Shown here: piece after piece, positions 6,916-16,086 of the stretch
Position numbering within the stretch: the stretch's first letter is position 1
Layout of the letters: each line of letters begins with the position of its first letter
NCBI GenBank assembly: GCA_035296705.1
Contig: DATHAL010000033.1
Location: 1-31,704 of the forward strand
Direction: 5' to 3'
Length of the DNA: 31,704 nucleotides
DNA from: WHSW01 sp035296705
GTDB lineage: Bacteria > Actinomycetota > Thermoleophilia > Solirubrobacterales > 70-9
Made by a program: the position numbers and the translations under genes
The notes under the pieces: model-generated
What the model saw: the letters and a program-made list of their open reading frames with translations, nothing else
Told to the model about the DNA's origin: nothing
Databases searched by the model: none

Positions 6916-9900
6916 CTAGGCCGGGACCGCCTGCTCCCAGAGGGCGCGGTAGACCCGGTGGCTTCCCGACAGCCCCTTGAGCTCGATTTCACGCCCGCCG
7001 TCGAACCCGAGCGGGCATTCCTCCTCGGCCTCCTCCGCGCGGCGCTTGAGCTCCTCCGAGACGAGGATCTCGCCGCCGCGCGCCTGCGCCGCGATCCGCG
7101 CGGCGAGGATCACGCTGCGGCCGAAAAAGTCCCCCTCCTCGCGGATCGCTTCGCCCGAGTGCATGCCCATCCGCACCCTCACCCGCTCTCCCTCGACCGG
7201 CTCTGTCTCGGCGAGGTCGCGCTGGATGGCCGCCGCGCACTCGACCGCTTGCCGCGCGTCGGGGAAGACGAGCATGAACCCGTCTCCCTGGTTCTTTACC
7301 TCGTAGCCGCCGTGCGCGCCGACGAGCCGCCGGAAGAGCGCGTTGTGGGCGCGCAGGACCCGCAGCCACCGCTCGTCGCCGAGCCGCTCGGTAATCAGCG
7401 TCGAGTCCTCGATGTCCGAGAAGAGGATCGTCACCTGGCCGTCCGGGGCGGCGAGCGCGGCGATGTCCGGCCGCTCGTTCGAGACCGCCTCGATCATGAA
7501 ATCGATGGAGGTCGTCGTATCGAGCGCCGTCAGCCCCTGAGCCTCGAGACGAAGCGCGAGGGCCGAACGCACCAGACCGATCATTCCGATGCGCTGGCCG
7601 GTCTCGAGCGCGCCGGCGAGCAGGTCGAGAGCGCGCGTGCGGTCCCCTTCGGTCTCGCGGTCGAGGGCGAACCGCGCGAACTCGAACTGCGTGCGGGCCG
7701 TGAACGGGAGGTCGCCCATGCGCTCCGAGAGGCGCAGCGCGTCCTCGAAGTGCCGCGCGGCCTCCATGTGCCGACCGGCGGCGCCCGCGAGCAGCGCCAA
7801 CACGCGCGCAATCGGCCCGTAGCACGCGGCCGCGCGGCCCGCGACGATCGTGAGCCCGTCGTACGGCAGCAGGTGCGCGTAGAGGGCTTCGGCGTGCTCG
7901 CGGTCGCCGAGGAACGCCGCCGCCTCCGCGAGCAGCCCGAGCGAGATCGTCCACTGCGCGTCGCGCGGCAGGACCGCGAAGTCATCGACGGCGATCGCCT
8001 CGAGCGCCGCCCGCGCCTCACGCTCGTGGCCGAGCTCCGCGTGCATCGCGGCCAGCGAGCAGCGCCACGCCGGGATCGCGGGATAGCCGTCGGCGAGCTC
8101 CGCCAGGCGCTCGACGAGAGGGTCGAGCTGCGCGACGTCCTCGTCGGAGCGGCGAAGCCGGCGCAGCAGGGCGATCTGCGTGGCGTAGAACTGCGCCGAA
8201 ATCGGCTCGCCCGCGCGCTGCCCCCCCGCGAAGGCCTCGGCGGCGAGCCGCTCGGCGTCATCGAAGCGCCCGGCGATCACGGCGCGCATTCCGCGCAGGA
8301 GCGGCACGTGCCACGACCATTGCGGCTGGCGAAGCTCCTCGACGAGGCGCGCGAACGACGCGAGATCGGCGTCGACGGCGGCGACGTCGCCGAGCTCGAG
8401 CTCGTCGCGGAGGTGATAGGCGTGCGCCCGCGCCTCGAGCTCGCGATCGTCCAGTCGCCTCGCCAGCTCGAGGAGCTCCTCGCTCTCTTTGAGCCTCCGC
8501 TCGGCCCCCTCCAGGCCGGTGCCGGTGAACTGGCGCCTGGCGAGCGCGAGCGCGAGTGACGGCGTGTCGCCGATTCGCCGCGCCATCTCGAGCGCCTCTA
8601 GGCCCAGCTCCTCCGAGCGCCCCTCCGCATCGACCCAGTAGACCGCCTGGGCGAGTCCGCTGAGGAGCTGCGAGCGCTGCGCACCGTCGCCCGGCGGCGT
8701 CCGCTCGAGTGCCTCCGTGAGCAGCCCGACGAGCTCGCGGTCGTGCCTGCCGACTTCGGCGATCAGGCACATCCCCAGCGCCGCCTCGGCGAGGTCCTCG
8801 GGCCGGTCGAGCTCGCGCGCGAGCGCAGCCGCATCGCGGAACCTCGCCCGCGCCTCGTCGGGGCGTGCCGCGCACCGCTGCGCCTCCGCGAGGCAGAGCA
8901 GGAGCTCGAGCCGTCTCTTCGGGGTCGGGGGCGCCGGCGAGCTCCATCGCCTCCAGCGAGCGGGCGTAGAGAGATGCGGCGTCCTCGTGCGCGAGCCGGT
9001 CGGTTGCCCGCGCGGCGGCGCGAGCGCCGTAGGAGACGGCCCGCTCGGCCTCCCCGAGCGCCGCCGCCTCCAGGAAGTGGTGCGCGAGCTCGGCCAGGTG
9101 GCGCTCGGAGTCCGGTCCGTGGAGCTGCTCGACCGCCTCCCCGATCTGCCGGTGGATGACCGCGCGACGGGTCGCGGGGATCTCCGCCTCGAGCGTCTCG
9201 CGAACGAGCGCGTGTGAGAACGAGTAGAGACCCGACCGCTCGCGCGACTCGGTGATCAGGCGCGCATCCCGGGCCTCCGCGAGCGCCGCGCCGACCTCCG
9301 CCGATGGGTGCCCGCAGACTTCCTCGAGCACCTCGAGCCAGAACGAGCGCCCGCAGACGGCGGCAATCGCCAGGATCTCGTTCGCCGCCGGCGAGAGCCT
9401 GTCGAGCCGCCGCCCCACCACCTCGCGGACGCCCTGCGGGATGGCGGCCTCCCCCCGCGCCTCGGCCTCGCTCAGCCTGCCCTCCGCGGCGAGCAGCCGG
9501 ACGACCTCACCGATGAAGAACGGGTTGCCGCCCGTCTGGTCGCGGATCCGCTCAGCGAGCTCACGGGGCGGGCGCTCGACACCGGCGATCAGCTCGATGA
9601 ACCGGCCGACACCGGCGGTATCGAGCCCCCGCAGCGCGACCCTCCTCGGACCCTCGGTCGCGGTCGGTCCGCGAGCGTTTCGGCAAGCGGGTGGTGACGG
9701 CCGAGCTCGACGTCGCGGTAGGTGCCGATCACGAGCAGCCCGGAGTCGGCGAGCTGGCGGGCGAGGAACCGCAGCAGGAGCAGCGACGGTTCGTCGGCCC
9801 AGTGGAGGTCGTCGAGCACGAGCACGAGCGGGCGGGACTGCGAGGCGCCCGTGAGGAAGCCCGCAACCGCGTCGAAGAGGCGAAAGCGCGCCTGCTCCGG

Positions 9901-11260
9901 CGCGAGCGGCGGCGGGCCCTCGAGGTCACCGAGCCGCTCGGCCAGTTCGGGGACGATCTGCGCCACGATCGGCGCCCGGCTTCCGAGCTGCACTGCAGCC
10001 CAACGGGGTCGGCCTCGGCGATGTAGTCCCGGATCGCCTCGGTGAACGGCCAGTAGGGTGGCGCACCCTCGCCCTGGTGACAGCGCCCCCAGTGGACCCG
10101 CGCCCCGCGGACGCGGGCGTAGGTCGCGAGCTGCTCGGCCGTGCGGGTCTTGCCGATCCCCGGGTCCCCCGTCAGGAGGAGGAGCCGCCCCTGGCCGTGG
10201 AGCGCGTCCTCGAGTACCGCGCGCATCTCCTCGAGCTCGTGCTCGCGGCCGACGAAGATGCCGCCGGCGAGCGACTCGAGCGGGTTCTCCGGGGCCGGCG
10301 GCTCCGCCGGCTCGCCGAGGTGGTCGGCCGCGTGCGCCAGCGCGCGGCGCACGACGGCGGCGTTCTCCGGCCGGTCCTCCGGCGCCTTGGCGAGCAGCGC
10401 CAGGACGAGCTCGTCGAGCGGCGGCGGCACCTCGGGCCGGTGGCGCGACGGCGGCACGGGCTCGGAGCTCAGGTGCTGGCCAATGATCGCCACCGCATCC
10501 TCGCCCGGGAACGGCGGCTCGCCGGTGAGCAGCTCGTACAGCATCGCGCCGAGCGAATAGAGGTCGGCGCGCGTGTCGACCGTGCGGCCGAGGGCCTGCT
10601 CGGGCGGCAGATACGCAACCGTGCCGACGAGCATGCCTCGACGGCCTCGCGCGAGCGCCGGTCGATGCTCGCGAGGCCAAAATCGCCGAGCCGCGCGGCG
10701 CCGTCGGCGCCGAGCCAGACGTTCGCCGGCTTCAGGTCGCGATGGACGATCTCGAGCGCGTGGGCGTGCTCGAGCCCGCGGCAGACGTCGATCGCGATCT
10801 CGATCGCCCGCTCGATCTCGAGCCGCCGCCCGTCGCACTCGTCGAGCACTCCCGCGAGGTCGCCGCCGCCGACATACTCACTGACGATGTACGGGATGCC
10901 CTCGGCCTCGCCCGAGTCGAGGACGCGGACGATATGGGGATGCTCGCCGAGCTTCGCCATCGCGAGCGCCTCGCGGCGTGCGCGAGCGAGGACCGTCTCC
11001 TCGACACCCTCGGGATCGAACACTGCCACTGCGACGTCCACCCCTCCCTCGACCTCGTCCGCCGCCCGGTAGACGCGCTTGCGCCCGCCGCGGCCGAGGA
11101 AGCCGCCGACGCGGTAGCGACCGGCGATCACCTCCGGCGCGTCGGGCGGCGCCACGAGCGGCGACCGATCGACGACCTCGGGCGCCTCGAGCCGGGCCCC
11201 GCACGAGTCGCAGAAACGCGCCTCGGGGCGGTTGAGGTTGCCGCAGGACGAGCACTGCAT
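6916..11260 (-). pseudogene. Zinc ribbon-Ser/Thr kinase-AAA ATPase-TPR-class III cyclase protein, four frameshifts
   Basis: About 1,447 residues when frames are joined. Order: zinc ribbon (CSSCGNLNRPEARFCDSCG) right after ATG 11260; kinase with IVHRDLKPANV and DFGLA; AAA/STAND ATPase with Walker A GDPGIGKT and Walker B LVLVLDDLHWAD; a long helical TPR-like region; a C-terminal class III nucleotide cyclase with LFSDIEDST and NQGDGFMLVF. Frame breaks lie near 10636 (G-run short by one), 10000 (G-run short by one), 9665 (one base missing) and 8914 (one extra A). Each repair restores family-like sequence, so decay is recent or the breaks are sequencing errors. The usual beta-3 lysine of the kinase is not seen, and the cyclase has VILAAR where VNxAAR is usual. 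The family is thought to couple sensing to phosphorylation or cAMP/cGMP; the signal is unknown. Confidence 0.85.
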
Positions 11261-11269
11261 CCTCCGCTG

Positions 11270-11275
11270 AGGATA
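11270..11275 (-). promoter_or_regulatory. -10 box of the kinase-cyclase gene
   Basis: The minus strand reads TATCCT, 9 nt including GGAGG, then ATG 11260. The predicted leader is only a few bases, back to back with the ppiB promoter. Confidence 0.5.
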
Positions 11276-11305
11276 GGCGCCGCGCCGGGCTCGGTAGAGA
11301 TGGCC

Positions 11306-11311
11306 TAGAGT
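11306..11311 (+). promoter_or_regulatory. -10 box of the cyclophilin gene (leaderless)
   Basis: TAGAGT, 7 nt, then ATG 11319. Same spacing as at the phosphotriesterase-like gene. Confidence 0.6.
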
Positions 11312-11318
11312 CGCCGCC

Positions 11319-11773
<455 letters not shown>

Positions 11774-11777
<4 letters not shown>

Positions 11778-12732
11778 GCTGCGCCGCGCCGCTCGAGCAC
11801 GCGCGCAATCAACGCCACCGTCGCCTCCGGCTCCTCAGTGATCTGGTGCCAGCCGATGCGCACGACCGTGTAGCCCGCGGCGACGAGCGCCGCATCCTTT
11901 CGCTGGTCGCGGCGGCGATCCGGAAGCGCGCTGTGGAACGCCCCGCCATCGACCTCGACCACGAGCCGCTCCTCGCGCCACAAGAAATCGATCTCGAAGT
12001 CACCGAGGGTCGCATTTGTCTCCGGCGCCGGCAGCCGCGCCCGGCGGATGAGCGCGAGGAGACGCCGCTCGGCTTCGGAGCGCAGGAAGGCAGGTGGGCG
12101 GTCGCCGTTGAGGAGGCGACGGAGCGCGGCGGTCCCGGCGCGCTTCGGGTATCGGTCGAGCAGCGCCTGTAGCTCCGCCCGTTTCGCCAGGTTTCGCCGA
12201 TGGGCCTCCGCCACCACCTGCTCGAGCGCATGCGGTGACAGCGTGGTAGCCAAGTCGATGATCGTTCGCGCAACGGTCGTGAGCGGGATGCCATGACGGG
12301 TCGTCCGCTCATCAGGCCGGACGCGCATGCGGTGGATCCGGACGCCCGGCTTCGGGCCTGGATCCGCGCCTGGGACCGCGACGTCGACGAGACGTGGTTG
12401 GGCTGGGTGAGGAAGGAGCTTGTGGACTATGCGGCGCTGAGACCGACGAGCAACGAGCCTCAGGGACAGGAGAGGATCGCGCCCATCTCCGGCGCGAGCG
12501 GCGGCGTGGTTGGCCCGATCAAGTAGACGCCGCGGCGGAAGCGCCGCAGACGCCGCGACTTGACTCGGTTATCGATGATGTCGCGGCTGAGCCCGAGGGC
12601 TCGGAGCTGCGCGCGAGTGATGAGGCCATGCTGGCGTGCGGCGGTCCGCGATCTCCGCCTCAACGTATGCTCTGCCGTCAACTCCGCGACCTCGGGATTG
12701 CGAACCGCGATTGCGGAATTGACCGTGCACAT
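11774..12732 (-). pseudogene. AbiEi-like winged-helix / DUF559 endonuclease-fold protein, disrupted
   Basis: Two pieces of one familiar actinobacterial architecture. The N-terminal piece, from about ATG 12732, has AARQHGLITRAQLRALGLSR and RLRRFRRGVYLIG, the AbiEi-type winged-helix domain; its frame stops at 12460. A second frame resumes with RLVDVAVPGADPGPKPGVRI, then HGIPLTTVARTIIDLAT, and ends with a DUF559 domain: EIDFLWREERLVVEVDGGAFH, the PD-(D/E)xK-type core, followed by RRRDQRKDAAL. The joining region (about 12400-12470) cannot be read cleanly in any frame, implying more than one indel. Relatives are annotated as type IV antitoxin-like or Vsr-like proteins; true function is unclear. 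The C-terminal part could still be translated alone from ATG or GTG starts near 12328. Confidence 0.75.
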
Positions 12733-12749
12733 GGCTGTCAATCCCGCAA
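12677..12749. promoter_or_regulatory. Cluster of three GTCAAYYCCGC operator-like sites
   Basis: The plus strand carries GTCAACTCCGC at 12677-12687, its near-perfect inverse GCGGAATTGAC at 12713-12723, and GTCAATCCCGC at 12737-12747. The last two form an inverted repeat with 13-nt arms (12711-12723 and 12737-12749; 12 of 13 match) around the ATG of the AbiEi-like gene at 12732. AbiEi antitoxins are known to repress their own promoters through inverted repeats, so this is a candidate autoregulatory operator (inference). Confidence 0.5.
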
Positions 12750-12795
12750 TTGCCGGCCGCGCCCCCCATCGCGTAGGCGACACGGAGGGTGTCGC

Positions 12796-13713
12796 CTAGA
12801 CCTCGTCGACGGAGAACGTGTCGCAGGCCTCGGGGTCGCCCGACGAATATCCCGTCTCGAACCAGTGATGGCGCTGCGCGGAGGTGCCGTGGGTGAAGCT
12901 GTCGGGGTTCACCTGCCGGCCCGCCTGGCGCTGGAGGCGGTCGTCGCCCACGGCCTCGGAGGCCGTGAACGCCTCGTCGATGTCGCCCGGCTCGAGGTCC
13001 CCCTCCGCGAACACGGTCGCCGCCCAGACGCCGGCGTAGCAGTCCGCCTGCAGCTCGAGGCGCACCGAGAGCTCGTTCGCCTGGTCCGGATCGTCCCGTG
13101 TCGCGCCGTCGACCTCGGCGTTCGTCCCTAGGAGGTTCTGGATGTGATGCCCGACCTCGTGGGCGATCACGTACGCCCAGGCGAAGTCCCCCGGCGCGTT
13201 CAGCTGGCGACTCATGTCCTCGTAGAAGCTCAGATCGAGGTAGACGCGCCGGTCGGCAGGGCAGTAGAACGGGCCGACGGCGGAGGTCGCCGACCCGCAG
13301 CCGTTGGTGCGCACCGCGTTCGCGTACAGGTAGAGCTGCGCGTGCTCGTAGCGCTCCCCGTCCTTGCGGAATACGGCGGCCCACGTGTCCTGGACGTCGT
13401 TGAAGACGTAGGCGGAGAAGTCCTTGAGATCACGCTGTGGATCCTCCTCCGGCGGGATGCCGACGGGATTCGCCGTACCAGGCGCCTGGGCTCCGCTCAG
13501 TACGGAGCCGATGTCGAAGCCGCCCTCTCCGCCACCGCCGCCGAAGATCTGGATCGCGACGATCACAAGCACGACGACGAGGCCCGCGCCGCCGCCGAGC
13601 CCGGCGATGTTGCCCGGGATCGGTAGCCCGCCGCCTCCTCCAGCGCTGGGCGATGAGCCGCGCGCGTCGATCACATCGCGGTTCGCGCCGCGCTTGGAGC
13701 GCTTCCATTTCAC
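12796..13713 (-). CDS. Neutral zinc metallopeptidase, YpfJ family
   Basis: A 305-residue membrane-anchored member of the YpfJ (Zn_peptidase) family. The N-terminus is basic and Gly-rich, with one membrane helix at about residues 40-57 (GGAGLVVVLVIVAIQIF); the rest should be extracytoplasmic. The zinc motif HEVGHH is at 185-190 and the downstream LELQADCYAGVW at 219-230 provides the third ligand region. The C-terminal HGTSAQRHHWFETGY is the conserved family ending. The start is GTG 13713, 8 nt after a TAGACT box. Substrates are not established for this family. It is divergent from the 97-residue gene, only 44 nt away. Confidence 0.93.
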   Translation of the reverse strand: MKWKRSKRGANRDVIDARGSSPSAGGGGGLPIPGNIAGLGGGAGLVVVLVIVAIQIFGGGGGEGGFDIGSVLSGAQAPGTANPVGIPPEEDPQRDLKDFSAYVFNDVQDTWAAVFRKDGERYEHAQLYLYANAVRTNGCGSATSAVGPFYCPADRRVYLDLSFYEDMSRQLNAPGDFAWAYVIAHEVGHHIQNLLGTNAEVDGATRDDPDQANELSVRLELQADCYAGVWAATVFAEGDLEPGDIDEAFTASEAVGDDRLQRQAGRQVNPDSFTHGTSAQRHHWFETGYSSGDPEACDTFSVDEV

Positions 13714-13721
13714 GCGGCGTG

Positions 13722-13727
13722 AGTCTA
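13722..13727 (-). promoter_or_regulatory. -10 box of the YpfJ-type gene (leaderless)
   Basis: The minus strand reads TAGACT, 8 nt, then GTG 13713. Confidence 0.55.
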
Positions 13728-13743
13728 GGTCGCCGCCGGAGGG

Positions 13744-13749
13744 GATAAT
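13744..13749 (+). promoter_or_regulatory. -10 box of the 97-residue gene (leaderless)
   Basis: GATAAT, 8 nt, then ATG 13758. It lies 16 bp from the opposing TAGACT box, so the two promoters are packed back to back. Confidence 0.55.
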
Positions 13750-13757
13750 CCGCCGCC

Positions 13758-14051
13758 ATGGGACTCCGCGACCGGCTCAACCGCGCCTGGAAGACGAGCG
13801 GCGGTGAGCTTCACCCGGACGGCCTGGCCGAGCTCACGGTCGGCGACGCCTCCTACGACGACTGGGACGTGGTGCGCGACTTCCGCGAGCTCGAGACGGC
13901 GCGCGCCTTCCGCCAGCTCCTCACGGATCAAGGTCGGGAGGCGGTGCTGACGGCGGACTGGCCGCTCGACGAGTGGGGGCGCGGCGACATCGCGCTGCGC
14001 GTGCCGCCCGGCGAAGGACCCGACGTCGAGGAGCTCCTCGACTCCGATTGA
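13758..14051 (+). CDS. Small acidic protein of unknown function
   Basis: A 97-residue soluble protein with no signal peptide or membrane helix. The second half, with ELETARAFRQLLTDQGREAV followed by GDIALRVPPGEGPDVEELL, loosely resembles DUF2007-type small signalling domains, where a helix exposed to ligand precedes a beta-hairpin and acidic tail; this similarity is weak and from memory only. A GATAAT box 8 nt upstream, codon use like its neighbours and tight packing between two real genes support it being expressed. It converges on rlmN with 3 nt between stop codons. Confidence 0.7.
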   Translation: MGLRDRLNRAWKTSGGELHPDGLAELTVGDASYDDWDVVRDFRELETARAFRQLLTDQGREAVLTADWPLDEWGRGDIALRVPPGEGPDVEELLDSD

Positions 14052-14054
14052 GCC

Positions 14055-15089
14055 CTACTTGGCGCTGCGGACCTCATCGTAGGTTCCGCGCGGAGCTTTA
14101 GGCCGCGCCGCGGTCGCCGCGAGCTGGCCACAGGCCGCGGCGATGTCGCGGCCGCGCGTCAGGCGCACCGTGGCCGGGACCCCGCGCGAGTCGAGCTCGC
14201 GCCTGAACGCGTCGATTGCCTCCCGCGAGGAGCCCTCGAACCCGCTTGCGGTCGGGTTGTACGGGATCAGGTTCACCTTGAACGCCTCGCGCGGCCGGAG
14301 GATCCCGGCCAGTGCTGCCGCCTGGGAGACCCGGTCGTTGACGCCGGCGAGCATCAGGTACTCGATGTAGACGCGGCGCCGGCGGGTCCGCCGCCAGGCG
14401 AGGCACGCCTCGAGCACGTCGGCGAGCGAATAGCGGTCGTTGACGGGCATGAGCTCGCTTCGCAGGGCGTCGTCCGGCGCGTGCAGGGAGAGCGCCAGCC
14501 GCACGCTCGGCCCCTCGCGCGCGAGGCGCTCGATCCCAGGGATCCAGCCCACGGTCGAGACCGTGGTCCGCGACGCGGCGATCCCGATGTCCGGGAGCCG
14601 AGCGCAGGCCGCGAGCACGCCATCGAGGTTCATCATCGGCTCGCCCATCCCCATGAACACGGCGTGGTCGACCGCGCCGGCACGACGGAAGTGAAGCGCC
14701 TGGTCGAGGATCTCCGACCCCGTCAGGTTGCGCCCGAAGCGCATCGTGCCCGTCGCGCAGAAGGTGCAGGTGAGCGGGCAGCCCGACTGGCTCGAGACGC
14801 AGAGCGAGCGGCGACCGTCGCGGTAGCGCATCAGGACGGCCTCGACCGGGCGGCCGTCGACGGTCTCAAAGAGCGCCTTCTCGGTCCCGTCGCGCGAGTG
14901 CGCCGAGCTCTCGAGGGTGAGCGCCGAGAGAGGCACCTCGGCCTGGAGCGCCTCCCGAAGCGCCGCGGGCAGGTTCGACATCTCCGCATAGGAGCGGGCG
15001 CCGCGCGCCACCCACTCCCAGACCTGGCGGGCGCGGTATGAGGGCTCGCCGCGCTCGGCGAGCCGGCTTTCGAGCAGCTCGAGGTCCAT
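14055..15089 (-). CDS. rlmN: 23S rRNA (adenine2503-C2)-methyltransferase RlmN
   Basis: A 344-residue radical SAM methyltransferase that modifies A2503 of 23S rRNA and A37 of some tRNAs. The iron-sulfur motif CxxxCxxC is at Cys104, Cys108 and Cys111 (SGCPLTCTFCATG), followed by FMGMGEPMMNLD and LSLHAPDD. The C-terminal RGRDIAAACGQL carries the second catalytic Cys that resolves the methylated intermediate. The open frame extends to 15335, but ATG 15089 is chosen: it matches the normal family start, follows a CAGACT box by 6 nt and avoids overlap with the divergent dehydrogenase at 15141. Confidence 0.95.
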   Translation of the reverse strand: MDLELLESRLAERGEPSYRARQVWEWVARGARSYAEMSNLPAALREALQAEVPLSALTLESSAHSRDGTEKALFETVDGRPVEAVLMRYRDGRRSLCVSSQSGCPLTCTFCATGTMRFGRNLTGSEILDQALHFRRAGAVDHAVFMGMGEPMMNLDGVLAACARLPDIGIAASRTTVSTVGWIPGIERLAREGPSVRLALSLHAPDDALRSELMPVNDRYSLADVLEACLAWRRTRRRRVYIEYLMLAGVNDRVSQAAALAGILRPREAFKVNLIPYNPTASGFEGSSREAIDAFRRELDSRGVPATVRLTRGRDIAAACGQLAATAARPKAPRGTYDEVRSAK

Positions 15090-15095
15090 GAACCG

Positions 15096-15101
15096 AGTCT
15101 G
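15096..15101 (-). promoter_or_regulatory. -10 box of rlmN (leaderless)
   Basis: The minus strand reads CAGACT, 6 nt, then ATG 15089. The divergent dehydrogenase has a weaker GAGACT 9 nt before its own ATG (15126-15131). Confidence 0.45.
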
Positions 15102-15140
15102 ACAGCAGCCCCGCGCGCCAACCGCGAGACTGCCGCGACG

Positions 15141-16085
15141 ATGGCGCGCTGCTTCGTGACGCGCGAGCTTCCGGGAACGGCCCTCGGCCGCCTCCGCGCC
15201 GAGCACGAGGTCGAGGTCTGGGTCGGTCCCTTGGCGCCGCCGCGGCAGGTGCTCCTGGAGGGGGCCGCCGCCGCCGACGGGCTGCTCCCGCTGCTCACCG
15301 ACGCGGTCGATGCCGAGCTCCTCGAGGCCGCCCACGAGCTGCGCGCGATCTCCAACTACGCGGTCGGCACGGACAACGTCGATCTCGCGGCGGCGACCGC
15401 GCGCGGCATCCCGGTCGGGAACACGCCCGATGTGCTCACCGACTCGACCGCGGACCTCGCGATCGCCCTGATGCTCGCGATCTCGCGCCGCATCGTCGAG
15501 GGGGAGCGGGTCGTTCGCGCGGGCGAGTGGCGCACATGGGGACCGAGCTTCATGCTCGGGCGCGACCTGCAGGGCTCCACGGTCGGGATCATCGGCGCCG
15601 GCCGGATCGGCGAGGCGGTCGCCCGCCGGCTCCGCGGCTTCGACTGTGAGCTCGTCTTCGCGCGGCGCGGGGAGCGTGACTCACTTGATCGGCTGCTCGC
15701 CGAGTCGGACTTCGTGAGCGTCCACGCGCCGCTCACCTCCGAGACGCGCGGGCTCATCGCGGAGGCCGAGCTGCGGGCGATGAAGCCGACCGCCTATCTC
15801 GTCAACACCGCCCGCGGGCCGATCGTCGAGCAGCCGGCGCTCGCGCGGGCGCTCTCGGAGGGCTGGATCGCGGGCGCCGCGCTCGACGTGACGGACCCCG
15901 AGCCGCTCCCAGCCGACGACCCACTGCTCGAGGCGCCCAACCTGATCGTCGTCCCGCACGTCGGCTCAGCGACCCACCGCACGCGCGAGGCGATGGCCGA
16001 TCTCGCGGTCGACAACCTGCTCGCCGGCCTCGCCGGGCGGCGGATGCCGCATTGCGCAAACCCGGAGGTCTACGCGCGCGACTGA
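15141..16085 (+). CDS. D-2-hydroxyacid dehydrogenase (glyoxylate reductase-like)
   Basis: A 314-residue NAD(P)-dependent dehydrogenase. The Rossmann motif GAGRIGEA begins at residue 152, and the catalytic triad is complete: Arg225 in VNTARGPIV, Glu254 in DVTDPEPLP and His273 in VPHVGSAT. SNYAVGTDNVD near residue 71 is characteristic of the glyoxylate/hydroxypyruvate reductase branch rather than of SerA, and there is no ACT domain. FARRGE after the second beta-strand lacks the acidic residue that favours NAD, hinting at NADPH use (inference). It is divergent from rlmN and convergent with the desaturase, 1 nt between stops. Confidence 0.92.
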   Translation: MARCFVTRELPGTALGRLRAEHEVEVWVGPLAPPRQVLLEGAAAADGLLPLLTDAVDAELLEAAHELRAISNYAVGTDNVDLAAATARGIPVGNTPDVLTDSTADLAIALMLAISRRIVEGERVVRAGEWRTWGPSFMLGRDLQGSTVGIIGAGRIGEAVARRLRGFDCELVFARRGERDSLDRLLAESDFVSVHAPLTSETRGLIAEAELRAMKPTAYLVNTARGPIVEQPALARALSEGWIAGAALDVTDPEPLPADDPLLEAPNLIVVPHVGSATHRTREAMADLAVDNLLAGLAGRRMPHCANPEVYARD

Positions 16086-16086
16086 G

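Noticed and set aside
6958..8559. Plus-strand 533-residue open frame
   Set aside because: It lies antisense to the TPR and cyclase modules and has the Arg/Glu/Leu-rich composition of a high-GC shadow frame with no domain.
8900..10650. Programmed ribosomal frameshifting in the kinase-cyclase gene
   Set aside because: Four shifts in one gene, without a consistent slippery sequence or hairpin, fit indels or errors rather than a programmed event.
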